Positions 24,875-34,763 of a DNA stretch of 64,000 nucleotides are shown here, one piece after another (the first letter of the stretch is position 1; the number at the start of each line of letters is the position of its first letter). Position numbers and translations under genes: made by a program. The notes under the pieces are model-generated. The model saw only the letters and a program-made list of their open reading frames with translations, was not told the origin of the DNA and searched no databases. The stretch is from Mycetocola lacteus (GTDB lineage: Bacteria > Actinomycetota > Actinomycetes > Actinomycetales > Microbacteriaceae): NCBI RefSeq assembly GCF_003667575.1, contig NZ_RCUY01000014.1:121244-185243 (forward strand), written 5' to 3'.

Positions 24875-25657
24875 TCAGGGGGACGCGTGCTCTCGGGAGT
24901 CGCCTTCTACCAGGATGCCGCGTAACGCCTCCGGATCATGCGCAAACCGGCCGAGAAACACGCCGTCTGCGTCGTTACCGAGGTCCGCCAGGACGCCGGG
25001 TCCGGCACTTCCCCCATAGATTACCGTGCCTCCTCCGATCCGAGAGTCTCCGAACACCGCGGCGCGCAGAGCCCGGCACACAGCCCGCACATGGGCGGGT
25101 TCGGCGGGGGTCTGAGCTCCGATTGCCCACACCGGCTCATAGGCCACCACGATCTCCTCGATCGGTGCCGAGAGCAGCGCGAGCGCCGAACCGAGCTGAC
25201 CCAGGCTCGCGGTGATCGCCTGGTCGATATCGCCGCGCTCGGTCTCCCCCACGCAGAGGATCGGAATCAGACCGTTTCGCCGGGCGGCCTCGACCTTTCG
25301 AGCCACGGTTTCCGCGTCCTCCCCAAAGAGTGAGCGCCGTTCGGCATGACCAATTTCCACGTACCGGCAGCCCAGCTCGTCGAGGGTTTTCCCACTCACC
25401 TCGCCGGTGAATGCGCCTCGGTCCTGCCAGTAGAGGTTCTGCGCGCCCACCTGAACCGGGGTGCCCACGGCGATCTGAAGCGCGGCCTCGAGCGACACAA
25501 ACGTCGGCAGAATCACCACGGTGGTGCGGCCATCACGGACACCGGGGTCGGTTCGGGCGATGTCCACCACTGCCTGGGCCCACTCCCGCGTCTCCTCGTG
25601 TCCGAGATACATCTTGAGACTCACCCCGATGAACGTGTTGCCGTGCCCCACGCTCAC
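24875..25657 (-). CDS. TIM-like isomerase, probable L-erythrulose 1-phosphate isomerase
   Basis: 260-residue TIM-barrel protein with the catalytic residues of triose-phosphate isomerases: Lys in GVSLKMYLG, His in EIGHAERRSLFGE and Glu in AYEPVWAIG. GVSLK in place of the NWK of glycolytic TIM, and the position next to rpiB and a DhaK-type kinase, match the LerI/EryH group that converts L-erythrulose 1-phosphate to D-erythrulose 4-phosphate. GTG start at 25657, two bases after the rpiB stop. Glycolytic TIM is the alternative, but that gene normally lies with gap-pgk. Confidence 0.82.
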   Translation of the reverse strand: MSVGHGNTFIGVSLKMYLGHEETREWAQAVVDIARTDPGVRDGRTTVVILPTFVSLEAALQIAVGTPVQVGAQNLYWQDRGAFTGEVSGKTLDELGCRYVEIGHAERRSLFGEDAETVARKVEAARRNGLIPILCVGETERGDIDQAITASLGQLGSALALLSAPIEEIVVAYEPVWAIGAQTPAEPAHVRAVCRALRAAVFGDSRIGGGTVIYGGSAGPGVLADLGNDADGVFLGRFAHDPEALRGILVEGDSREHASP

Positions 25658-25659
25658 GC

Positions 25660-26145
25660 CTACGACTCGGGGGTCGAGCCGGCATGGGCATGCTCGTACT
25701 CGGTGATCTCGGCCACCTTGTCCGCCGAGGCGGAGGCGACATCGAAGCGGTACTCGAGCCATTCCCGGGCAAGCCGACGGGCGAGTTCGAGACCGATCAC
25801 GCGCTGCCCGAAGGTCAGAATCTGTGCGTTGTTGCTCAGGACCGCGCGCTCCACCGAGAAGCTGTCGTGGGCGGTCACCGCTCGAATCCCCTCAACCTTA
25901 TTGGCGGCGATCGCCACCCCCAGGCCCGTGCCACACACCAGCAGCGCGCGGTCAGCTTCGCCGCGAGCGACCATCTCGGCGGCGGCAATCGCGATGGTCG
26001 GATAGGCGCTGCCTCCGGCCGCGTCCACCCCCACATCGAACACCTCGGACACACCCTCGTGTGCCGAAAGGTCCGCCTTGAGGACCTCCTTATAGTCGAA
26101 GCCGGCGTCGTCCGAGCCGACCACGATACGCAGCGTGTTGGTCAT
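25660..26145 (-). CDS. RpiB-family isomerase, probable D-erythrulose 4-phosphate isomerase
   Basis: 161 residues of the RpiB/LacAB family. The active-site region [19 protein letters not shown] carries the catalytic Cys, followed by [19 protein letters not shown]. In the tetritol pathway an RpiB homologue (EryI/DerI) converts D-erythrulose 4-phosphate to D-erythrose 4-phosphate, which enters the pentose phosphate pathway. The gene overlaps dhaKL by 4 bp and is followed within 2 bp by the TIM-like gene, so the three are translationally coupled. Ribose-5-phosphate isomerase activity remains possible. Confidence 0.82.
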   Translation of the reverse strand: MTNTLRIVVGSDDAGFDYKEVLKADLSAHEGVSEVFDVGVDAAGGSAYPTIAIAAAEMVARGEADRALLVCGTGLGVAIAANKVEGIRAVTAHDSFSVERAVLSNNAQILTFGQRVIGLELARRLAREWLEYRFDVASASADKVAEITEYEHAHAGSTPES

Positions 26146-27926
26146 GAGTTCTCCTTGATAGCGGTGGTTTGTGCGGTTGCTGCGCGGGCGATCGCGGTGG
26201 CGATGAGCGCCAGCGAGATGGCACCGGGATCGGGGGTGCCGAGAGCCTTTTCCGCGTGCGGGCGGGCCCGGCCCATCCGCGGCAGCAGGTCGGCCGTGGC
26301 GCGGGCCACGGTGGTGGAATGCGCCGAGGCGGTCACGGCGGCGTCCTCCAGGGATGCTCCGGAGGCCACCTCGGCGGCAAACGATTCGGCGAGGGCGACC
26401 AGGGCATCCACCATGGTTTTGTCACCGGGCTGGGCGCCGCCGACCCGCATCACCGCATCGCTGGCGGCGGTCACCGCCCGGGCAAGCCGCGCGGCATCGG
26501 GCACCTCGGTGTCGCCGAGTTCCCGCCCCACGGAGGTGAGGATCGTGCCCCAGAGCGCACCCGAGGTTCCTCCGGCGCGGTCTGCCCAGGCATCCCCGGC
26601 GGCGCTCAGCAGGGACGCGAGGCCGGCACCGTCGGCGAGCGCGGCGTCCACCGAATCGGCGGCCGCACGTGAACCCCGCTGCATGCCGATTCCGTGATCG
26701 CCATCGCCGGCCACCGCGTCGAGACGGCCGAGCTCCTCCACGTGCTCATCCACGGTGTCGGCGATCACCGCGATGAGGCGGCCAGCCAGCGGGGCGAGCG
26801 CCCGGGACTCGGCACTCGCCTCGCCAGGCTGGGTAACGGAGGCAAGCGTGTGCGACACCGCACTCTCCTCGCCGGTCCGAGTAACGGCGGCGAGCGCCTC
26901 CACCTCGGTGACCCGCTCCCCGACCACGAGCGCGTGGCCCTTGCGGTAGGCGGGAGCGTGGGCCGGGGTCGCCCAGAGCGCTTCGAGTTCGGCATCCACC
27001 CAGAACACGCTGAGTGAGACCCCGGCCATCTCGAAGCTGGTGACCAGCTCTCCCACCTCGGGTTCCACGATGGTGATTGCGTCCCGTTCGGCGAGCAGTC
27101 GAATCTCCCGGTACAGCACAAACAGTTCCTCGTGCTTGACCGAGCCCAGGCCGTTGATCAGCACAACCGCCCGCGAACCCGCACCCACGGGGGCTTCGGT
27201 GCGCACCCGGTCCCACAGCAGCGCGGCGAGCGCAGCAGCGGGCACAAGGTCGTCTTCCCCGATGCCCGGTTCGCCGTGGATGCCCATTCCCACGGCCATC
27301 CGGCCCGCGGGAATGGTGAACAGCGGTTCCTCGGCACCGGGCAGGGTGGCCCCGCCAAACGCGACGCCCAGTGTGCGTACCCGCTCATTGGCACGCTGTG
27401 CAAGCGCAACCACCTCGGCCAGGGACGCCCCGGCCTCGGCGGCCGCGGCGGCAATTCTGAAGACCGCCAGATCCCCGGCCACCCCGCGGCGACGCTCCCG
27501 TTCGGAGGCGTCGGCGCTGGAGATGTCATCGGTCACCCGCACGGTTTCGCAGGGAATCCCCTCGGCCCGCAGCCGGTCCTGAGCCTGGGTGAAGTTCAGC
27601 ACGTCGCCGGCGTAGTTCCCGTAGCTCAGCAGCACTCCGCCACCGTTCTCCACCGACTTGGCGACGGTATAGATCTGCAGCGCCGAGGGCGAGGCAAACA
27701 CGTTACCGAGGGCCGCACCGTGGGCAAGTCCCGCCCCCACCAGGCCACCGAAGGCCGGGTAGTGGCCCGAACCGCCGCCGATCACCACGGCGACCTGGCC
27801 GGCCGGGGTCCGGGTTGCCCGGGCCACCCCACCGGGGACCGCCCGCAGAATATCCGAATAGAGGTCAACGAATCCGGCGGTGGATTCCTCGGCAAAACTC
27901 CGTGCCGAGTTAAAGATGTAGGCCAT
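26142..27926 (-). CDS. Fused DhaK-DhaL kinase, probable erythrulose kinase
   Basis: 594 residues. The DhaK part (about 1-340) has [18 protein letters not shown] and the substrate-binding histidine in [10 protein letters not shown], which forms a hemiaminal with the ketone. The DhaL part (about 365-594) has the ADP/Mg site [15 protein letters not shown]. The fusion of both domains, ATP-dependent rather than PTS-dependent, is the architecture of the erythrulose kinases LerK/DerK and of ATP-dependent dihydroxyacetone kinases. Neighbouring isomerases favour erythrulose as substrate. Confidence 0.85.
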   Translation of the reverse strand: MAYIFNSARSFAEESTAGFVDLYSDILRAVPGGVARATRTPAGQVAVVIGGGSGHYPAFGGLVGAGLAHGAALGNVFASPSALQIYTVAKSVENGGGVLLSYGNYAGDVLNFTQAQDRLRAEGIPCETVRVTDDISSADASERERRRGVAGDLAVFRIAAAAAEAGASLAEVVALAQRANERVRTLGVAFGGATLPGAEEPLFTIPAGRMAVGMGIHGEPGIGEDDLVPAAALAALLWDRVRTEAPVGAGSRAVVLINGLGSVKHEELFVLYREIRLLAERDAITIVEPEVGELVTSFEMAGVSLSVFWVDAELEALWATPAHAPAYRKGHALVVGERVTEVEALAAVTRTGEESAVSHTLASVTQPGEASAESRALAPLAGRLIAVIADTVDEHVEELGRLDAVAGDGDHGIGMQRGSRAAADSVDAALADGAGLASLLSAAGDAWADRAGGTSGALWGTILTSVGRELGDTEVPDAARLARAVTAASDAVMRVGGAQPGDKTMVDALVALAESFAAEVASGASLEDAAVTASAHSTTVARATADLLPRMGRARPHAEKALGTPDPGAISLALIATAIARAATAQTTAIKENS

Positions 27927-27967
27927 GCCTGGCTCCTTAGGTTAGAGGGGATCGGGAAGACTTCGCG

Positions 27968-28951
27968 CTATCCCTTGCGCTGGAAGTCCACCCACTCGCT
28001 GGCGGTTTCCTTGGTCACCAGGAAGCAGTCAAAGCTCTGCTTCTCGTCCTTGACACCGGTCTTGCCGGTCTTCAGGAACTCGTCGATCTGCTTCACCACG
28101 GCGGTGGAGAAATCCACCACCGGCTGCACCACGGTGTAGGCGAGTTCGCCGGCGCCCACGGCGGTGACCGCATCCGGGGCACCATCAAAGCCACCCACCA
28201 CCACGCGGTCGAGCATGCCCGCCTGCTTCAGGGCGGCGATCGCGCCGAGAGCCATCTGGTCGTTCCCGGAAATCACGCCCTTGATGTCGGGGTGAGCCTG
28301 CAGCATCAGCTGCATCTTGTCGAAGCCCTTCTTCTGATCCCAGTCGGCGGTTTCCTGCTGGACCAGTTCCAGCTCGGGGAACTGACCCAGGACCGAGGCG
28401 TAGCCGGTAGAGCGCACCTCGGCGTTGGTGTCGGTCGAGAGCCCCTTGAGCTCCACGTACTTCCCCGAGTTCCCCATCGCCTGGACAAACTGCTGGGCAC
28501 CCAGCACCGCACCCTGGGCGTTGTTGGAAACCAGCTGGGCCTTTGCCAGACCCGAGGTGTTGATCTCGGCGTTCACCAGGAACACCGGGATGCCCGCGTC
28601 GGTGGCCCGGCGCACGTTTCCGATCGAGGAATCGGCTCCGGCGGGATCCAGCACGATCGCCACGGACTTATTGGAGATCGCCGTGTCGATCAGGTCGCTC
28701 TCCTTCTTGGGATCCTGGGCGTGCGAGGAGATGTTGACCTTATAGCCGAGCTTCTCCCCCTCCGCCTTGACCGTGTTGGCCTCGGTGGTCCAGTAGGGGT
28801 TATCCAGCGGCGAGGTGACCAGGGAGATCAGGCCGCCCTGGGTATCCTTGCCGTCCGCGGGCTTATCCGAGCCGCCCGCCGCGCACCCGCTCAGGGTGAG
28901 TGCGGCGAGTGCTCCGATGGCCAGCGCCTTTGCTGCCTTGCTGCGAAACAT
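27968..28951 (-). CDS. Sugar ABC transporter substrate-binding lipoprotein (RbsB type)
   Basis: 327 residues with a lipoprotein signal peptide (lipobox LSGC near residue 23) and the periplasmic-binding-protein-1 fold of ribose-type binders (ISLVTSPLDNPYW, GVISGNDQMALGAIAALKQAG). Tethered outside the membrane, it delivers the polyol to the permease. Encoded immediately after the permease gene; context points to erythritol, threitol or a related polyol. Confidence 0.9.
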   Translation of the reverse strand: MFRSKAAKALAIGALAALTLSGCAAGGSDKPADGKDTQGGLISLVTSPLDNPYWTTEANTVKAEGEKLGYKVNISSHAQDPKKESDLIDTAISNKSVAIVLDPAGADSSIGNVRRATDAGIPVFLVNAEINTSGLAKAQLVSNNAQGAVLGAQQFVQAMGNSGKYVELKGLSTDTNAEVRSTGYASVLGQFPELELVQQETADWDQKKGFDKMQLMLQAHPDIKGVISGNDQMALGAIAALKQAGMLDRVVVGGFDGAPDAVTAVGAGELAYTVVQPVVDFSTAVVKQIDEFLKTGKTGVKDEKQSFDCFLVTKETASEWVDFQRKG

Positions 28952-28953
28952 GG

Positions 28954-30054
28954 TTAGTCCTTTCCAGGAGTAGATGCCGCGCCAACCGGCGCGGGCTTGG
29001 GAGAAACGATGGGAGTCTTGGCCTTGCGCGTCTTGTACTCGACCGCGTTGAGCATCACCGCGAGCACAATCACCGCACCCTTGAAGACCATCTGCCAGTA
29101 CTCGGAGACGCCGATGATGACCAGGCCGTCGGAGAGGAAGCCGATCACAAACGCCCCGAGCAGGGTGCCGCGAATGGTGCCCTTTCCACCCATCAGCGAG
29201 GCCCCACCGATGACCACCGCGGCGATCGCGGTCAGCTCATAGGAGTTCCCCGCCTGCGGGGTGGCCGAGGTGAGCTCGGAGGTGAGGATCAGACCGGCGA
29301 TGGCGGCGAAGGCACCGGAGATCACGTACACGCTGATCTTCACGCGCTTGACCGGGATTCCCGAGAGTTCGGCGGCCCGCTCATTGCCTCCGGAGGCGTA
29401 GAGCCAACGGCCGAAGGGGGTCTTGTTGAGGGCGAAGCTCGAGCCACCGGCGATCAGGATCATCACGATCACACCCACCGGGACAAACAGGATGGTGTTG
29501 AACCCCACCCAGTCGAACCCGGTGTTGCCCAGGGTCTCGGATCCGCCGAGCTTGGGGAAGGTCAGACCGTTGGTGATCAGCAGCGCGATACCGCGGACCA
29601 CGTACATCATGCCCAGGGTTGCCACAAACGGCGCGACCCTGAATTTGGAGACCAGGATGCCGTTCACGCTGCCCACCAGCGCACCGATCACAATCGAGAT
29701 GATCACCACTACCCAGACCGCGGGATAGGCGACGGCCTCCCAGAAGGGAAGGTTCACCCCCTGCAACAGGTAGCCGGCCACCACACCCGAGAGGGCCACG
29801 GTTGAGCCCACCGAGAGGTCGATGCCGGCGTTCAGGATGACCATCAGCATGCCGATCGCCAGGATCGCGTTGACGGCCACGTGCCGGGTCATCACCACGA
29901 GGTTGTCCATCGTGAAGAAGTTCGGCGAGAGCGAGGAGAAGATAATGATGATGACCAGCAGCGCGATAAACGCCCGGCCCTCAAGCAGCAGGTGCCCAAT
30001 CGATTTGCCCTCGGGCAGGAGTCCCCGCTTGGGCGAGGCGGCGGTGCGTGTCAT
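28954..30054 (-). CDS. Sugar ABC transporter permease (RbsC type)
   Basis: 366 residues with about ten hydrophobic helices and BPD_transp_2 features: NAGIDLSVGSTVALSGVVAG and the loop GGNERAAELSGIPVKRVK, followed by GGASLMGGKGTI. Forms the membrane channel of the importer as a homodimer. Its start overlaps the ATPase gene by 4 bp. Confidence 0.92.
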   Translation of the reverse strand: MTRTAASPKRGLLPEGKSIGHLLLEGRAFIALLVIIIIFSSLSPNFFTMDNLVVMTRHVAVNAILAIGMLMVILNAGIDLSVGSTVALSGVVAGYLLQGVNLPFWEAVAYPAVWVVVIISIVIGALVGSVNGILVSKFRVAPFVATLGMMYVVRGIALLITNGLTFPKLGGSETLGNTGFDWVGFNTILFVPVGVIVMILIAGGSSFALNKTPFGRWLYASGGNERAAELSGIPVKRVKISVYVISGAFAAIAGLILTSELTSATPQAGNSYELTAIAAVVIGGASLMGGKGTIRGTLLGAFVIGFLSDGLVIIGVSEYWQMVFKGAVIVLAVMLNAVEYKTRKAKTPIVSPKPAPVGAASTPGKD

Positions 30055-31622
30055 TTCTCGGTTCCGTTCGTTGGTACGGTGTCGATCGCCTCACCGGAGG
30101 CGGCCATAATGTCTTCCTTGGTTGCCGTATGCGAGGTGAACTCGGCCGCGAACTCGCCGCGGCGCATGACCAGCACGCGGTTGGCCACACCCAGGCACTC
30201 GATGACCTCGGAGGTCGTGAAGACCACCGCGAGGCCGGTAGCGGCGAGCTGGGCCAGCAGCGCAAACACCTCGGTTTTGGCGCCGATGTCGATGCCACGG
30301 CTGGGCTCATCCAGGAGCACCACCCGGGGCGAGGTCTGCAGGACCTTACCGATCACAACCTTTTGCTGGTTGCCTCCGGACAGGGAGGTGATCGGTGCAT
30401 CGGGTCCGGCGGTTTTGATAAACAGGTCGCGGATGGAGGCCACATTGCGCCGCTGCTCGGCCTGCGAGCCCAGCACCACCCCGCGGGTGATCGCGCCGAG
30501 GCTGGCCAGCGAGAGGTTGCGGCCGACCGAGAGCGCCTGAATCATGCCGTCACGCTGCCGGTCCTCGGGGACCAGGGCGATGCCGTGCTCGATCCGCTGG
30601 GCGATACTCATCCCGTTGAGGTCCGTCCCATCCACGGTGACGGTGCCCGCCGCGGGATCATCCCGCCCGGCGAGCGCCTCCAGCAGTTCGGTGCGGCCGG
30701 CCCCCATTAGGCCGTAGATGCAGACGATCTCGCCGCGGCGCACGTCGAGGTCCACCCCGCGCACGGCCAGGCGTTCGGGATTGGAGCGGTCGGCCACGCT
30801 GAATCCGCGCAGGCTCAGCGCCACCTCGCCGAAGCCCGCCTCGTCTGGCGGAGTTCCCAGGTCAAAGTTTGCTCCGACCATCTGCCCGACGATCCAGGGC
30901 AGGTCGATATTTGCCACCGGTTCGGTGGCCACCAGGTTGCCGTCGCGGAACACCACCGCATAGTCCGAGACCTGCAGGGCCTCCTCCAGATGGTGGGAGA
31001 TGTAGACGATCGCAACCCCGTTGGCGGTCAGATCATCAATGACCCGGAACAGGACCTCGACCTCGGAGGCCGAGAGCGCCGAGGTCGGCTCATCCATGAT
31101 CAGAATGCGGGCGTTTTGAGACAGGGCCCGCGCAATCTCGACGATCTGCTGCTGCCCGATGCGCAGTTCCGACACCGGGGTGGCCGGGTCGATGTCCTCT
31201 TCCAGGCGCGTCATCAGCTCGCGCACCACGGCCGCCTCGGCGGCGAAGTCCACGGTGCCCGCGCGGGTCAGGATTTCCCGGCCCATAAAGATGTTGTCGC
31301 GCACGCTGAGGTTTGGGGCGAGGCTCAGCTCCTGATGGATGATCGAGATGCCCGCGGCCGCGGCCGCCCCGGTCGAGTCGAACGCCACCGGCTCGCCGTA
31401 GAGTTCCAGACTGCCACCGGAGGGCTGCTCGACCCCGGAGAGGATGCGCATCAGCGTGGACTTGCCCGCACCGTTCTCCCCGAACAGGGTGGTCACCCGG
31501 CCCTTGTGGATCTCGAAGTTCACACCCTTGAGCGCCCGGGTGACGCCGTAGTTCTTGGTCACGTTGTGAGCCCGTAGGATCACATCCCCCACCGCGAAAT
31601 CCTCGGGGGCGCGGACACTCAC
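30051..31622 (-). CDS. Sugar ABC transporter ATP-binding protein (RbsA type, two NBDs)
   Basis: 523 residues made of two nucleotide-binding domains, as in RbsA/XylG. The first has Walker A GENGAGKST and signature VSELRIGQQQ; the second has the degenerate Walker A GLMGAGRTEL and signature SLSGGNQQK with LLDEPSRGID. GTG start at 31622 overlaps the stop of the DUF2291 gene (GTGA). Confidence 0.93.
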   Translation of the reverse strand: MSVRAPEDFAVGDVILRAHNVTKNYGVTRALKGVNFEIHKGRVTTLFGENGAGKSTLMRILSGVEQPSGGSLELYGEPVAFDSTGAAAAAGISIIHQELSLAPNLSVRDNIFMGREILTRAGTVDFAAEAAVVRELMTRLEEDIDPATPVSELRIGQQQIVEIARALSQNARILIMDEPTSALSASEVEVLFRVIDDLTANGVAIVYISHHLEEALQVSDYAVVFRDGNLVATEPVANIDLPWIVGQMVGANFDLGTPPDEAGFGEVALSLRGFSVADRSNPERLAVRGVDLDVRRGEIVCIYGLMGAGRTELLEALAGRDDPAAGTVTVDGTDLNGMSIAQRIEHGIALVPEDRQRDGMIQALSVGRNLSLASLGAITRGVVLGSQAEQRRNVASIRDLFIKTAGPDAPITSLSGGNQQKVVIGKVLQTSPRVVLLDEPSRGIDIGAKTEVFALLAQLAATGLAVVFTTSEVIECLGVANRVLVMRRGEFAAEFTSHTATKEDIMAASGEAIDTVPTNGTEK

Positions 31623-32266
31623 TGGGCCACCTCGATCGCCACCGGGGTAATCAGCAGGAAGCTCGGGTTCAGCGGCTGAAATGCACCGGTTACGGTCACG
31701 GTTTTTCCGGGCAAGCCTGCCGGATCGGCCTTGTCCAGCAGCTCGGTTTTCATCTGCTGGTTTAGCTTGTCGCCCACGCTCTGGAAGTCCAGCTGGTTGG
31801 TGAACATCGCAAAACCGATCTTCCCGGTCGCGTCGCGCAGGGCGGTGCCCATGAGCGCGGGGCCGGTCTGAACCGCCACGGTGGTGCCTTCGGGCAGACC
31901 CTCGACGGTGATCGGGAGCTGTCCATTGGCGGCCCGCTCCCCGGCCACGCCGGTGACCGTCACCGAGTAGGTTGCCGTGGGACCCTCGCCAACCGCATAC
32001 TTCTTGGCGGCGGCAACCGGGTCCTCGGCCAATGCCTGGGCGACCTCGGCAAGCGGAACCGCACGCTCGGTGATTCCCTCCACCACCACGTCGCGATAGT
32101 GCTCGCTGGCGTAGGTGCCCGGGTCGATGCCATCGGCGGTGGCCGCGGCCACATCCGCGGTCGGGATGACCCGGGTGCCGAGGGCCATCAGGCCGATCAG
32201 AACCACGACGGATCCGGTGAGGATCCAGGCCCCGCGGCGCGATTTTTTGGTTGAAACGTGTGACAC
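31619..32266 (-). CDS. DUF2291 family protein
   Basis: 215 residues with one N-terminal membrane helix (about 12-30) and an extracytoplasmic domain. The combination of YASEHYRDVVVEGI, ADPAGLPGKTVTVTGAF and a C-terminal ITPVAIEV matches DUF2291, a family found almost only beside sugar ABC importers of the RbsABC type. Its role is unknown; an accessory of the binding protein or transporter is likely. GTG start at 32266 with AGGAAA upstream. Confidence 0.82.
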   Translation of the reverse strand: MSHVSTKKSRRGAWILTGSVVVLIGLMALGTRVIPTADVAAATADGIDPGTYASEHYRDVVVEGITERAVPLAEVAQALAEDPVAAAKKYAVGEGPTATYSVTVTGVAGERAANGQLPITVEGLPEGTTVAVQTGPALMGTALRDATGKIGFAMFTNQLDFQSVGDKLNQQMKTELLDKADPAGLPGKTVTVTGAFQPLNPSFLLITPVAIEVAQ

Positions 32267-32308
32267 AGAATTTCCTGACTCGTCGGTGAGTGTGGGGTGC
32301 CGAAAGCC

Positions 32309-33334
32309 CTAGAGGGCGAGCAGTTCGCGCGACTCGGTGTCGTTCGGGCGAATCTGGAGCTTGCGCCCGGTTCCGGCGCGGAACTTGTCGAGGGCCGCGG
32401 CGTAGTCCTCCAGGGTGAAGGTGTGGGAGATCATCGCGGCGGCGTTGATCGCTCCGGCCTCAAACATTTCGACCGCACGACCGAAGGAGTTGAGCACGGC
32501 CATCGTGCCCACGATGTTGATCTCGTCGCGGTACACGCGGAACGGTGAGTACTTGGCATGGGCCTCGGCGGGGGCGACCCCGAAGTGCTGGAAGGTGCCT
32601 CCGGCCTTGACCCGGGGCAGGGCGTCCTCGATGGCCGCGATGACGCCGGTGCAGTCGATCACCACGTCCCAGTTGGTCCGTTCGGCATCGTCGGCGCGGG
32701 TCAGGGGGTGCTGGACGCCCACATCGCGGGCTGCCTGCAGGCGATCCTTGTTGAGGTCCACGATCGTGACGCTTGCCGCTCCCGCGCGCGGGGCCAGCTG
32801 AGCCATCAGCAAGCCCATCGTGCCCGCACCGTAGATGAGGTAGTGCTCGCCCATCTTGCGCGGCAGAATGTCGTAGCCGCGGATCGCACAGGCGAGCGGC
32901 TCGATCAGCGCGGCCAGGTGGATGTCGGTGTCCGGACGCAGCACAAACACGTTGGCGCGCGGCACCGAGACGAATTCGGCGGAGGCCCCGTCGCTGGCCA
33001 CGACGCCCAGTCCGTTCCAGGCACGACACAGGTTGCTGCGACCGGTGAGGCAGTACTCGCACTCGCCGCAGGTGGTTGAGGGGTTGATGGCGACCTGGTC
33101 GCCGATGTTCAGATCGTGGACGTCGCTGCCCACCTCGGTCACGACGCCGGTGGCCTCGTGTCCGGGGATCAGCGGATACACGGTGCCCTCAAACTCGCCG
33201 TCAAACACGTGTGTGTCGGTGCCGCAGATACCCACGGCCGCGACCTTGATAATGACGTCCTTGGGGCCGGCGGTGGGGGTGGGAACCTCGGTCAGGGAGA
33301 GTTCGTGTTCCCGATCAAAAACAATTGCTCGCAT
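32309..33334 (-). CDS. Zinc-dependent polyol dehydrogenase, probable erythritol/L-threitol dehydrogenase
   Basis: 341-residue medium-chain dehydrogenase with catalytic zinc ligands in GICGTDTHVF and GHEATG, a full structural-zinc cluster (CGECEYCLTGRSNLC) and NAD-binding GAGTMGLLMAQLA with an Asp (IVDLNKDR) that favours NAD. It is the promoter-proximal gene of the ten-gene operon, where the first catabolic step, oxidation of the tetritol to erythrulose, is expected. Exact stereochemistry of the substrate cannot be read from sequence. Confidence 0.87.
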   Translation of the reverse strand: MRAIVFDREHELSLTEVPTPTAGPKDVIIKVAAVGICGTDTHVFDGEFEGTVYPLIPGHEATGVVTEVGSDVHDLNIGDQVAINPSTTCGECEYCLTGRSNLCRAWNGLGVVASDGASAEFVSVPRANVFVLRPDTDIHLAALIEPLACAIRGYDILPRKMGEHYLIYGAGTMGLLMAQLAPRAGAASVTIVDLNKDRLQAARDVGVQHPLTRADDAERTNWDVVIDCTGVIAAIEDALPRVKAGGTFQHFGVAPAEAHAKYSPFRVYRDEINIVGTMAVLNSFGRAVEMFEAGAINAAAMISHTFTLEDYAAALDKFRAGTGRKLQIRPNDTESRELLAL

Positions 33335-33759
33335 CGTCGTAGTGCCTTCCCGTCGCCGGGTCTACTTCGACCGGCAACGCTCGCGGGGTGAAACGCCACC
33401 GACTCTGGGGGCGTCTTTGACTCCAATGTGTTACATCGTTCCCACAACCTAACACAGAAACTTGTTATATCTAACATTCATACTGTGATTTATATCGTGA
33501 GACGAGATATATCTTCGGTTTGGCGGGCAAATATCACATGACATTCGAAAACATCACATGGTCCGTGTGATGTGCGATGCGGTGCGTGCACGGCAGCTGT
33601 GCACACGCACAAGAAAAAATGGTTAAGCTCGGAGGTGAAGTCTTGCGACGGTGAACGCGGCGATCCCGCACCACCACGCGGGCCCGCACATCACACCCGC
33701 AATACATCCGCCACCTGACCGGCCTCTGCAACGGCCGCACGGCGCAAGGAGTTTTACCA
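33335..33759. promoter_or_regulatory. Divergent promoter region of the tetritol operon and its SorC regulator
   Basis: 425 bp without a gene, AT-rich in its middle (33430-33560). It holds several related elements: a perfect inverted repeat ACATCACA-N7-TGTGATGT at 33551-33573, a half-site ATATCACATG at 33531-33540, CTGTGATTTATATCGTGAG near 33483-33501, and the near-palindrome GTTATATCTAAC at 33465-33476. The repeated TCACA/TGTGA core suggests binding of the adjacent SorC-type regulator. AAGGAG precedes the ATG at 33760. Confidence 0.65.
33551..33573. promoter_or_regulatory. Operator-like inverted repeat
   Basis: Exact 8-base arms ACATCACA and TGTGATGT separated by seven bases. It is the strongest dyad between the operon and the SorC gene and lies nearer the SorC start. 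Confidence 0.6.
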
Positions 33760-34746
33760 ATGTCGGTTCCCGAATCGTTTTCCCTCAGTGGGAAAACTCG
33801 TGACGCCCTAACCGCCGCGCAGCTCTACTATCTGCAGGACCTGACCATGGATGCGATCGCCGCCGAGCTGCACACCTCGCGCTCAAGCGTCTCGCGTCTG
33901 CTGGGTCACGCCCGCGAGACCGGCCTGGTGGAAATCCAGGTCCGTTCCCCGCTGGATGCCCCGCGCCAGCTGGAAAACGACATCCGTCAGCAGTTCGGCG
34001 TGGTCGCCCACGTGGTCTCGGTCCCCGACCAGATCAGCGATGTGGACCGCCTGGACCGCGTCGCGCTCTATGCCGCCCGCATCCTCGGCGGCTTCTTCGA
34101 CTCCAATATGTCGATGGGGGTGGCCTGGGGTTCCACCATGAGCGCGGTCTCCCGCAACCTCTCCTCCAAGCCCACCCACAACTCGCTCATCGTGCAGCTC
34201 AACGGTGCCGCCAACCCGCGCACCACGGGTATCGCCTATGCCAGCGAGATCCTGCAGCGCTTTGGTGCGGCCTTCGGTGCGGCGATCCAGCAGTTCCCGG
34301 TGCCCGCCGTCTTTGATGATCCCAACACCAAAACGGCCATGTGGCGTGAGCGCAGCGTGAGCCGTGTGGTGGAGCGCCAGAACGCGCTGGACATCGCGGT
34401 CTTCGGTCTCGGCTCGACCTACTCCGATGTGCCCAGCCACCTCTATGTCGCCGGCTACATCGACGATGCGGACCTCGCCGTGATGCGCGAGGACGGGGTC
34501 GTCGGTGACGTCGCCACCGTGTTCTACCGCGAGGATGGCAGCAGCGACAACATCGCCCTGAACTCCCGCTCCTCGGGCCCGAGCCTCGACGTGCTGCGCG
34601 GCATCTCCCGCCGCGTCGGCGTGGTCTCCGGTGCCGGCAAGCTGCGCACCCTGCGCGGTGCCCTGGCCGCCGGCCTGATCACCGACCTGATCGTGGACGC
34701 CGGCACCGCCCGCCGTCTGGTCGACCAGGGCCCACTGGACGCCTAG
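33760..34746 (+). CDS. SorC/EryD-like sugar-binding transcriptional regulator
   Basis: 328 residues. An N-terminal HTH (LTAAQLYYLQDLTMDAIAAEL, TSRSSVSRLLGHARETGLV) is followed by the SorC C-terminal sugar-binding domain (MSMGVAWGSTMSAVS, DIAVFGLGS, then GDVATVFY). SorC-type regulators such as EryD control erythritol operons elsewhere, which agrees with its position divergent from this operon. It likely responds to a phosphorylated pathway intermediate. A perfect terminator follows. Confidence 0.9.
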   Translation: MSVPESFSLSGKTRDALTAAQLYYLQDLTMDAIAAELHTSRSSVSRLLGHARETGLVEIQVRSPLDAPRQLENDIRQQFGVVAHVVSVPDQISDVDRLDRVALYAARILGGFFDSNMSMGVAWGSTMSAVSRNLSSKPTHNSLIVQLNGAANPRTTGIAYASEILQRFGAAFGAAIQQFPVPAVFDDPNTKTAMWRERSVSRVVERQNALDIAVFGLGSTYSDVPSHLYVAGYIDDADLAVMREDGVVGDVATVFYREDGSSDNIALNSRSSGPSLDVLRGISRRVGVVSGAGKLRTLRGALAAGLITDLIVDAGTARRLVDQGPLDA

Positions 34747-34763
34747 CCCGCCCCGCCACGCAC

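Noticed and set aside
24875..25657. Glycolytic triose-phosphate isomerase
   Set aside because: The Lys motif is GVSLK rather than NWK and the gene is embedded in a sugar-alcohol operon, so a specialised isomerase is more likely.
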